This document shows positions 1-6,957 of a stretch of DNA of 18,953 nucleotides, piece by piece; position 1 is the stretch's first letter; every line of letters begins with the position of its first letter. The DNA comes from Pseudomonadota bacterium. Its GTDB lineage: Bacteria > Pseudomonadota > Alphaproteobacteria > Sphingomonadales > Sphingomonadaceae. The notes below the pieces were generated by a model, which was not told the origin of the DNA, did no database searches, and was given only the letters and a program-made list of their open reading frames with translations. The position numbers and the translations under genes are program-made. Where the stretch lies: the NCBI GenBank assembly GCA_023433445.1, contig JAEZCS010000175.1, forward strand, positions 1-18,953, written 5' to 3'.

Positions 1-1848
1 TGCGTTCAGGCGCAGCCGGTCGATGCCAGCGACGGCCACATCTTCTTCATAAAGGCGCGCGACGATCAGCCGTGCAAGCTCGCTGCGGCGGCGGACCAGG
101 ATCATGATGTCGCCAGCGGTGACCGGACGGCCACGGCTTTCCAGCATCATGCCTTCATCGATCCACTGGCGGATTTGCCGTGCGATATTCTGGGCGAGTT
201 GCCGTTCCTGATCGGCGGCCCAATCCTCCTCCCCTTCGGCATCTTCGGACAGGCCCGCAATGGTGGGCTTCCACAGCAGCACCTCTCCGGGGAAGCGATT
301 GGCGCTGATATGCTGGACGGTGCCGGAGAGCAGGCCCAGGCGTTCCGCGCTGAGCGCCGCGATCGTCTGATCAACCACGTCAAGGACGGCGGGTGTCGAG
401 CGGAAGCTGCGTTCGAGGGACAGGTCGTGGAAGATGTGGTCGGCATCTTCGGCGTGACGCTGGAACGCGATCTGCGCGGCGGCAAAAGCCTGAGGGCTGG
501 TGCCTTGGAAGCCGAAGATCGCCTGCTTGAAATCGCCCACGGTAAAGATCGTACGGACTCGGTCGCCCTTGGCGCCCTCACCGGCGAAAAACTCAGCCGC
601 GAGCGCGCCGACGATCTGCCACTGGCTCACATTGGTGTCCTGCGCTTCGTCGACCATGATATGGTCAATGCGCTGGTCGAGCTTGTAACGAATCCAGTCC
701 GCAATGCCGGGTTGGGACAGAAGCTCGGCGGTGCGTGCGATGAGGTCGTTGAAGTCGACCGCTCCGGCCAATTGCTTGGCTTCATGATAGGCACGGGCAT
801 AGGCACGGCCTGCGTAGAGCCCTTGAGCCAGCAGATCGGCATAGGCGGCAAGCGCCTTGAGGCTCAGAAGCTCGGCGCAGCGGGAATGAAGGCGGGCGCT
901 GGCCTCGCCATAGCCGTCGACAGGCGGAACCCAGCCCTTGGCCGAGATGATGTCGCCATCGGCCTTGGCCCACGACTTGTGCAGATCGTCAAGTTCTTCG
1001 GCGCGCTCATGCGCGCTCATTGCTCGCCAGCGGGCTATGCGATCGCAGCGTTCGAGCGCGCGGCCGGTGCCCCAATCAGCGTTGGCCTGCGCGACCCAGG
1101 CAAGGGTTCGCATGTCGAACTGCGCGTCTTCACATTGGCTCGCGAGGTGCGCCATGACGTCACCCTCGGGGAGATCGAGTTCGCCGTAGAGCCATGGAGC
1201 GATATCTTCAGGCAGTTGCTCCAAAGCCGGGAGATGGGCGGCGCAGCGTAGCAGAAACTGCTCAGCGCCCCCTTCGCCAAGACGCAGGCTGATCGCCTGC
1301 AGCGCTTCCATGAGGCAGTTATCGCCATCATCCTGCGCGCGCACGGCAAGGTCGGCCAGCGTCTGGCGGGCAAGCGCGGCCTGCTCACGCTGATCGAGCG
1401 GGCGGAAGCCGGGAGGCAGATCCGCTTCAAGCGGAAAGGCGGTCAGTAGTTGCTGGCAGAAGCCGTGGATGGTCTGGATGCGAAGGCCGCCGCCTGTCGA
1501 TTCCAGCACTTCGGCGAAAAGGCGGCGGGCGCGGTCGCGCGCTTTTGGGCCACTGTCCTCATGCAACGCCTCCAGATCCTCGAAGAGCTCGGCTTCCTCC
1601 ATCTGGACCCAGGCGGCGAGGCGGTCATGGATGCGGTCAGCCATCTCCGCCGCGCCCGCCTTGGTAAAGGTGAGGCAGAGGATGTTTTCAGGCCTAACGC
1701 CTTGCAACAGCAGGCGGAACACGCGGGCTGTCAGAACATGAGTCTTGCCCGTGCCTGCCGACGCAGACAGCCACACATGCGCGTCGGGGGACGCGGCGCG
1801 CGCCTGTGCACCTGCGAGCGGTTGGAGTGCGGAGGTCTTCCTAGCCAT
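1..1848 (-). CDS. addA: Double-strand break repair helicase-nuclease AddA (N-terminal 616 residues; truncated by window edge)
   Basis: This is the UvrD-type helicase and nuclease subunit of AddAB, which resects DNA double-strand ends for RecA-dependent repair. Translation from ATG at 1848 runs without a stop to base 1. Visible helicase motifs are Walker A ASAGTGKT at residues 29-36, QTIHGFC in the next conserved block, DEAQDT (Walker B) at 400-405, VGDFKQAIFGFQG (motif III) at 437-449, and RSFRSTP (motif IV) shortly after. Family members are about 1,100-1,200 residues, so the remaining helicase motifs and the C-terminal PD-(D/E)XK nuclease domain lie outside the window. The start codon overlaps the addB stop by 8 bases (ATGGCTAG), which supports this start and suggests translational coupling. 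The completeness of the C-terminus cannot be judged here. Confidence 0.95.
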   Translation of the reverse strand, partial: MARKTSALQPLAGAQARAASPDAHVWLSASAGTGKTHVLTARVFRLLLQGVRPENILCLTFTKAGAAEMADRIHDRLAAWVQMEEAELFEDLEALHEDSGPKARDRARRLFAEVLESTGGGLRIQTIHGFCQQLLTAFPLEADLPPGFRPLDQREQAALARQTLADLAVRAQDDGDNCLMEALQAISLRLGEGGAEQFLLRCAAHLPALEQLPEDIAPWLYGELDLPEGDVMAHLASQCEDAQFDMRTLAWVAQANADWGTGRALERCDRIARWRAMSAHERAEELDDLHKSWAKADGDIISAKGWVPPVDGYGEASARLHSRCAELLSLKALAAYADLLAQGLYAGRAYARAYHEAKQLAGAVDFNDLIARTAELLSQPGIADWIRYKLDQRIDHIMVDEAQDTNVSQWQIVGALAAEFFAGEGAKGDRVRTIFTVGDFKQAIFGFQGTSPQAFAAAQIAFQRHAEDADHIFHDLSLERSFRSTPAVLDVVDQTIAALSAERLGLLSGTVQHISANRFPGEVLLWKPTIAGLSEDAEGEEDWAADQERQLAQNIARQIRQWIDEGMMLESRGRPVTAGDIMILVRRRSELARLIVARLYEEDVAVAGIDRLRLNA

Positions 1849-4816
1849 CGTCGCGGCCATACCATTCTTCCAGCCGCATCAGCTGGTCATAATCCCCATA
1901 ATTGGCGACCTCTGGATTGACCTGTGCGTCGAAGGGCGCGGCGCCGGTCAGATAATCGCCTGCTATTTTCTCGAACCAGTCATGGACCAGCGCGGTGAAG
2001 GACGACGTCACGATCTTGTCCCGCTTACCCATGGGATCGACGGGGCTCTCCCGATAGCCGAACGCGTCGTTTTTCTTGGCAAGCGACCAATATTCGAAGC
2101 ATCCGGCAGCGCCGGATTCCGTGATCGCGGGGAAGCCGCCACGTTCCGCGATAAGGCCGAGCAGGCCAAGCTGGAGCGAATAGCCCGCTTTGACTTGTTT
2201 GGCGCTAGGGGGCTTGCCGGTCTTATAGTCGACAATGGCGAGCATCCCGTCAGGCATGCGGTCGATGCGGTCGGCCTTTCCGGTGAGGGTGACGCCAGCA
2301 ATGTCCACGCGGCCGTCCGTTTCGACCGCGAGGATCGTGCGGCCTGTTGCCTGATCGGCGGTGACCTCCGTAGCGATCCAGCGGACGGCCTCAAGCAACC
2401 GTGGCTGCCAGAGCGCCTTGAGCAGGGGATGAACATCCGGCCGGTCAAACATGGCGCGGGCGCGTGCCTCAAGATCAGCCGGGTCGCGCCGTCCAGCCTC
2501 CGCCCAATGCTGCAGGATTTCGTGAACAGCGGTGCCGCGCCATGCCGGGCCTGCATCGGCGTCAACGGGGTCCAGCCTGTTGAGGCGCAGGATACGCTTG
2601 GCGTAAAAGGCGAAGGGGTCGGCCTTCAGCCGGTCGACATCGGTTACGGGGATGAGCTTGGGCCGGGCGGACGCGGGCGGCACCGGCGCAGGTCGGCGGC
2701 TAGGTTGATGTCGTGCTGGCCGGTCGAGAGCCTGCGCGAGCGCCCCGTAGCGATCCGCGCTCTTCCATTGCGGACCGGCCATGGCCTTGAGGCGCAACCA
2801 GAAGCGGGAGGCTATGGCCGGGCCGCCCGAACCTCTACGGGCGCGGGTGATGAGGACATGAGGCGCGCCCAACGCGCTGGCGAAATCATGCGCCGCGCGG
2901 CCTATGCGTGTTTCGAGACCCGGCAGGCCGAGCTCGCGGCGGATGCGCGGCGCGAGCCATGGATCGGGCGATGGCAGGCCGGGCCAGGTCCCCTCATTCA
3001 GCCCGCCCAGGATCATGAGATCGGCCTGAACCAATTGCGCTTCGATCAGGCCGAGGATCGCGATACGCGGATGGCCTCCCTGAACCGGACGAACGGACAC
3101 GCCACCCAGCATATGGTCGAGCAGCGTCGGTAAGGAGCGGATATCCGCCTGTTGCGGGCCCTCAGCAGCCGCTTGCTCCATTTCCGCGAACAGGTCGGCG
3201 GCGGCGTGACCCTGCATTCCTGCCCAGATGGCGTCAGCTGTTAGGAGGCTGGCTTGCTCACGAAGGACCCCAAGCTGCGCTGCAAAGGTTGGGGCAGCGG
3301 CGAAGCCCTGCTCCAACGGCTTCAGGAGCGCGCGCGCCTCCGCCCACCAGGAGCGGGTCTGGGCCCGCAAGGCTCGCTGGCGATCCTCTCCTTCCCGATC
3401 GGTCAGGAGCAGGTCGATGCCTTCCAGGCCCGCAGGCGGGCGAGGACCGCGCAGGAGCAGATCGAGACCGCGAACACCCTCCAGCCAGGGCAGCCGCCCT
3501 TCCCCACGCATGACAAGCGGATGCTTGAGCAGCGTGAGGAGCGCGACAGGCGCGAAGCGTTCGGCAGCGGCCTGGGCCAAGGCGATAAGCAACGTACCCG
3601 GCGGAAGGCGCGACAGCGGGAGACCGGCTGAGTCGTCGGCGGAGATACCCCAGCGAGCGAGATGCGCCGATACGCGAGTGGCGAGCTGACGGTCCGGCGT
3701 GACAAGCGCAGCGGTGCGTGCCGGCGTTTCCACCGCTTCTCGCAAGGCGATAGCGATGGCTTGCGCTTCTTCGCCGGGCGTCGCCAGCTCGAGCGCCTCA
3801 ACACCTGCGAGCGAGCGATCGGGCGTCTTGAGGTCGCGCCAACGGCTCGTCAGTCGCGGAGGCAGCATCGCGTTCGAAATGTTACGGCTGCGGACAGCGC
3901 GGGCATCATGCTCGCTCCCCCAGCGCCACAAAGCGACGTCGTCCCGCGTCGCGCTCATGCGATCGAGCAAGAGCTTCAGGGCATATTGGGGGTGTGTTTC
4001 ATGGCCCGGCGGGGCTCGGCCGGTCACAGCATCCGGCGCAAATGGCCCGATAGCTTCCCACGCAGCCTCATCCATTTCATGGTCAAGACCGGCGAACACG
4101 ACGCTGCCGCGCGGAAGGATGGATATCCGTCGGAGCAGCCCTGCAACGGCGGGAGCGGTCGTCGCTATGCCTGCGGCAATGATGAAACCGGACGGAGGCT
4201 GCTCAGCCCAGCGCTTCGCGAGGCGATCGAACAGGCGGTTGCGCCTGTCGGCAAGGTCGATAAGGCCAAGCCGCGCCAGTTCATCGGGCCAACGGCGAAT
4301 GAGGATGGAGAAAAGATCGAGCGATCTTTGCCAATGTCCCGATAGCTCATCCGAGAGTGTCAGGTCGGACAACGCAGCAATCGGGACCCGCTCCACCTGC
4401 ATCTGGTCGAGCACCGTGCCGAGCGCCTGGCCCAGCTTGATTGCCTGCGCTGCATCCATCGGCTGGCTGGAAGCCTGCTGAACCATGCGCGCAAGGATCA
4501 TCTGGCGGCGCATGGGCGCAATGGCGGGGGGAATGGCCTCTCCCTCCCCCAACGGATCGAGCGCGCCGCCCGCCTGCTCGCCCAGATCCGGATCGCCTAT
4601 CGCGACCAGCCTTGGGAGGAGCAGGCCCCCGCCCGACCGGCGAACGAAGGCATCGCTGACGGCGCGGATCGCACGATTGGTGGGCAGCAGGATCATGCCC
4701 TGCGCCAGCGCCATGGGATCGCTCCCATGTTGCGCGATGACGCCTGCTGCCAAGGCGTCGGAAAAGGCGCGATGGGCAGGAATGTTGAACAGCGCGGGCC
4801 GGGTGGAATCACCCAT
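1841..4816 (-). CDS. addB: Double-strand break repair protein AddB (991 aa)
   Basis: This is the second subunit of the AddAB helicase-nuclease. The N-terminus (ILLPTNRAIRAV) matches the alphaproteobacterial AddB type and has no Walker A glycine/lysine loop, so it is probably a scaffold and recognition subunit rather than an active helicase. The C-terminal nuclease domain is clear. It has GTAVHEIL, then GKADRID and IVDYKTGK around residues 846-866, with the usual downstream glutamine (YSLQL). These are the histidine, aspartate and D-x-K elements of a RecB-family PD-(D/E)XK fold. I see no set of four cysteines like the iron-sulphur site of Bacillus AddB. The frame could open 7 codons earlier at 4837, but ATG 4816 overlaps the murU stop by 8 bases (ATGGGTGA), the same geometry as the other junctions, so I chose it. 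Confidence 0.95.
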   Translation of the reverse strand: MGDSTRPALFNIPAHRAFSDALAAGVIAQHGSDPMALAQGMILLPTNRAIRAVSDAFVRRSGGGLLLPRLVAIGDPDLGEQAGGALDPLGEGEAIPPAIAPMRRQMILARMVQQASSQPMDAAQAIKLGQALGTVLDQMQVERVPIAALSDLTLSDELSGHWQRSLDLFSILIRRWPDELARLGLIDLADRRNRLFDRLAKRWAEQPPSGFIIAAGIATTAPAVAGLLRRISILPRGSVVFAGLDHEMDEAAWEAIGPFAPDAVTGRAPPGHETHPQYALKLLLDRMSATRDDVALWRWGSEHDARAVRSRNISNAMLPPRLTSRWRDLKTPDRSLAGVEALELATPGEEAQAIAIALREAVETPARTAALVTPDRQLATRVSAHLARWGISADDSAGLPLSRLPPGTLLIALAQAAAERFAPVALLTLLKHPLVMRGEGRLPWLEGVRGLDLLLRGPRPPAGLEGIDLLLTDREGEDRQRALRAQTRSWWAEARALLKPLEQGFAAAPTFAAQLGVLREQASLLTADAIWAGMQGHAAADLFAEMEQAAAEGPQQADIRSLPTLLDHMLGGVSVRPVQGGHPRIAILGLIEAQLVQADLMILGGLNEGTWPGLPSPDPWLAPRIRRELGLPGLETRIGRAAHDFASALGAPHVLITRARRGSGGPAIASRFWLRLKAMAGPQWKSADRYGALAQALDRPARHQPSRRPAPVPPASARPKLIPVTDVDRLKADPFAFYAKRILRLNRLDPVDADAGPAWRGTAVHEILQHWAEAGRRDPADLEARARAMFDRPDVHPLLKALWQPRLLEAVRWIATEVTADQATGRTILAVETDGRVDIAGVTLTGKADRIDRMPDGMLAIVDYKTGKPPSAKQVKAGYSLQLGLLGLIAERGGFPAITESGAAGCFEYWSLAKKNDAFGYRESPVDPMGKRDKIVTSSFTALVHDWFEKIAGDYLTGAAPFDAQVNPEVANYGDYDQLMRLEEWYGRDDG

Positions 4817-5519
4817 GGGCGAGCATCGACTCCACAACGGGAATGGCGCGCGGGGTTCCCACGTCGAACCAGAGCCCCTGGTGCGAAACGCCGTAGAGGC
4901 GCCCGGATTCTATCGCGCGGTTCCAGAAGACATTGGTTGAAAAGACATCGGACGGCGGATCGACCAGCAGGCTGGGCGAGAGGATTTGAACTCCGGTAAA
5001 GACGAAGGGGGCGACATGACTCGTCTTGCGGCGGCTCAACCGTCCAGAGGCGTCCATGTGGAAATCGCCCGGTCCGCTATGGCAATGGGCGCGAGCGAGC
5101 GGGACCAGCAACAGCAGGGCGTCCATCCGCTGTGGGTCCCACAGGCGCTGCATCATGCCCAGCGTTTCCTGCGGCCCGTCGATCCAGAGATTGTCGCTGT
5201 TGGCGCAAAAGAAAGGATCGTTCCCCAGCAACGATCGCGCGTGAATCAGCCCACCGCCTGTTTCCAGCAGCTTTGCGCGCTCGTCGGAAATCAGCACATC
5301 CATGCCGTTCGAATGGGCGTTGAGGTGCGCTTCGACCGTATCGGCAAGGTAATGGACATTGACGACCAGCTTTCGAATGCCGCCTGCGGACAGACGATCC
5401 AGCGCATGATCCATCAGCGGCTTGCCCGCGACTTTCACCAGAGGCTTTGGCCGGGTCGCGGTAAGCGGCCGCATCCGCTTGCCAAGGCCGGCGGCCATCA
5501 GCATTGCCGTGTCGATCAT
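4809..5519 (-). CDS. murU: N-acetylmuramate alpha-1-phosphate uridylyltransferase MurU-type nucleotidyltransferase (236 aa)
   Basis: This is a sugar-phosphate nucleotidyltransferase. By family and context it converts MurNAc-1-phosphate and UTP to UDP-MurNAc, the last step of the cell-wall recycling route that bypasses MurA and MurB. The N-terminal nucleotide-binding signature is clear: AAGLGKRMRPLT at residues 9-20 followed by RPKPLV. NVHYLAD (54-60), ETGGG (86-90) and NSDN (107-110), whose aspartate should bind metal, follow. The length is normal for MurU. The start at 5519 shares ATGA with the amgK stop, and the longer frame upstream would run deep into amgK. The direct fusion to amgK in one operon is what favours MurU over other nucleotidyltransferases such as glucose-1-phosphate or mannose-1-phosphate enzymes, which share the fold. 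Confidence 0.88.
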   Translation of the reverse strand: MIDTAMLMAAGLGKRMRPLTATRPKPLVKVAGKPLMDHALDRLSAGGIRKLVVNVHYLADTVEAHLNAHSNGMDVLISDERAKLLETGGGLIHARSLLGNDPFFCANSDNLWIDGPQETLGMMQRLWDPQRMDALLLLVPLARAHCHSGPGDFHMDASGRLSRRKTSHVAPFVFTGVQILSPSLLVDPPSDVFSTNVFWNRAIESGRLYGVSHQGLWFDVGTPRAIPVVESMLAHG

Positions 5520-6502
5520 GCGGGCGCCTGATCCTGAAGCGCCAGATGGCGCTTTTCCGCTGGTATGTTTTCGGCGAACCATTCTGCCACAGGGGCCAGT
5601 GCCGGATGTGCAAGATCGCGTTCCAAAAGGCCCCACATGCGCGGCAGGAACGACAGGTAGCGCGGCTTTCCGTCGCGCTTCCACAGGCGCGTGAAGATCC
5701 CGATGATCTTGGCATTGCGCTGCGCACCCAGCACCGCATAGGCCGCGTCGAAGTCGGCCGGGGGATTTGCGACGGACTTATAGTGGCGGATCATCGCGGC
5801 CTCGACTTCCGGCGGCACATCGCGTCTGGCGTCCTGTAGCAACGACACGAGGTCATAGGCCGGGTGCCCTGCAAGCGCGTCCTGGAAATCAAGGAGGCCG
5901 AGCCCGCGCACTTCCGGGCGATCGATCAGCATAATATTCTCGGCATGATAATCACGGAGCACCGTGACGGCGGGGCTGGCCGATTTCTCGACGATCGGCA
6001 ACACGGCATCCCAGGCGCGGGCATAGGCCTCCCCATCGGCCGTGAGGTTGATTGCCGGGCAGTACCATTCAGTGAGCAGCCCCGCTTCGCTTTGGTAGAC
6101 CGCGCGATCATAGGGCGGCAGATCAGCGGCAGGTCGACGATGAAGATCGGCCAGCAATTCAACGGCCCGACTATATACTTCAAGTTCTGCCGCAGGTGCA
6201 TCATCGAGATGCTCCTTGACTCGCAAGTCGCCGAAATCCTCGATCAGGACCAGACCCTGGTCAAGGTCGCGAGCAAGGATCGCGGGAGCGGCGAAGCCCT
6301 GTCCCACCAGATGTTCAGCGATCGCGATAAAGGGGCGCGGGTCTTCGTGCGGCGGCGGCGCGTCCATCAGCACGGCACGGCGCGCACCATCAATCACGCG
6401 GAAGTAGCGGCGGAACGATGCATCGCCCGCCAGCGGAAGGATCGCGGCATGCCCCCACCCCGCGGTTGAGAGAAAGGCGGGAGCGGAAGCGGGCGGGATC
6501 AT
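5516..6502 (-). CDS. amgK: N-acetylmuramate/N-acetylglucosamine anomeric kinase AmgK (aminoglycoside phosphotransferase fold, 328 aa)
   Basis: This APH-fold small-molecule kinase phosphorylates the anomeric hydroxyl of MurNAc (and GlcNAc) recovered from peptidoglycan turnover. The product feeds MurU. Visible elements are GDASFRRYFRV (26-36) in the ATP-binding lobe, LIEDFGDL (86-93), the catalytic loop LRDYHAENIM with Asp184 and Asn189, and the metal-binding LLDFQDA with Asp205. AYDLVSLLQDARRDV follows, as is typical of this family. The length is close to known AmgK proteins (about 330-340). ATG 6502 shares ATGA with the tsaE stop. A longer open frame to 6604 would lie inside tsaE and is rejected. 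Substrate assignment rests on pairing with murU and on family resemblance, because related kinases with other sugars exist. Confidence 0.9.
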   Translation of the reverse strand: MIPPASAPAFLSTAGWGHAAILPLAGDASFRRYFRVIDGARRAVLMDAPPPHEDPRPFIAIAEHLVGQGFAAPAILARDLDQGLVLIEDFGDLRVKEHLDDAPAAELEVYSRAVELLADLHRRPAADLPPYDRAVYQSEAGLLTEWYCPAINLTADGEAYARAWDAVLPIVEKSASPAVTVLRDYHAENIMLIDRPEVRGLGLLDFQDALAGHPAYDLVSLLQDARRDVPPEVEAAMIRHYKSVANPPADFDAAYAVLGAQRNAKIIGIFTRLWKRDGKPRYLSFLPRMWGLLERDLAHPALAPVAEWFAENIPAEKRHLALQDQAPA

Positions 6503-6957
6503 ATCTGCGACCATCGCTCTGTCCAAGCGTCCGGCACGCCGACTGTCAAGCGCCGAGCGCCGTCGGGTTCTATGTCGATGTGCAGCCGCAGCGCATCCGG
6601 CCAAGCGTCCGGGCCCAGACGGTCAGGCCATTCGACGATCAGCAGGCTGTCCATGAGATATTCGTCGAGCGCCAGTTCCTCCGCCTCCTCGGGATCATCG
6701 AGGCGATAGAGATCGACATGGGCGACCGGCAGCTTCACCTCCGGTACGTCGTAAGGCTGAACGATGGCAAAGCTAGGGCTCGGCGCCTCGCCCGCCAGGC
6801 CCAGCCCTTCCAATATGCCGCGCGCGAGCGTCGTCTTTCCCGCGCCGAGTCCGCCTTCCAACGCGATGACGTCACCGATGCGCGTCACATTGGCCAAACG
6901 GTGACCTAAAGCAAGCATCGCCGCTTCGTTGGGCATGTTCAATTCGTGGTCAGCCAC
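6499..6957 (-). CDS. tsaE: tRNA threonylcarbamoyladenosine biosynthesis ATPase TsaE (152 aa)
   Basis: TsaE is the small P-loop ATPase that works with TsaB, TsaD and TsaC to make t6A at position 37 of ANN-decoding tRNAs. The protein shows the family pattern: Walker A GGLGAGKTT at residues 35-43, PSPSF (59-63), HVDLYRL (80-86) and IVEWPDRLG (107-115). The length is normal. The start is taken as GTG 6957, which overlaps the divL stop by 8 bases (GTGGCTGA), the same spacing as two other junctions in this operon. An ATG at 6936 is an alternative start that would remove seven poorly conserved residues. Neither start has a strong ribosome binding site, so translation probably depends on ribosomes finishing divL. 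Confidence 0.93.
   Translation of the reverse strand: MADHELNMPNEAAMLALGHRLANVTRIGDVIALEGGLGAGKTTLARGILEGLGLAGEAPSPSFAIVQPYDVPEVKLPVAHVDLYRLDDPEEAEELALDEYLMDSLLIVEWPDRLGPDAWPDALRLHIDIEPDGARRLTVGVPDAWTERWSQI

Noticed and set aside
175..1251. A 358-codon open frame on the plus strand
   Set aside because: It is antisense to addA. The minus-strand frame is open throughout and has all expected UvrD motifs in order.
1745..3133. A 462-codon open frame on the plus strand
   Set aside because: It is antisense to addB, which carries clear motifs and overlapping junctions with its neighbours.
4817..4837. Earlier ATG for addB
   Set aside because: It would extend the overlap with murU to 29 bases and adds residues without family resemblance; the 8-base overlap matches the other junctions.
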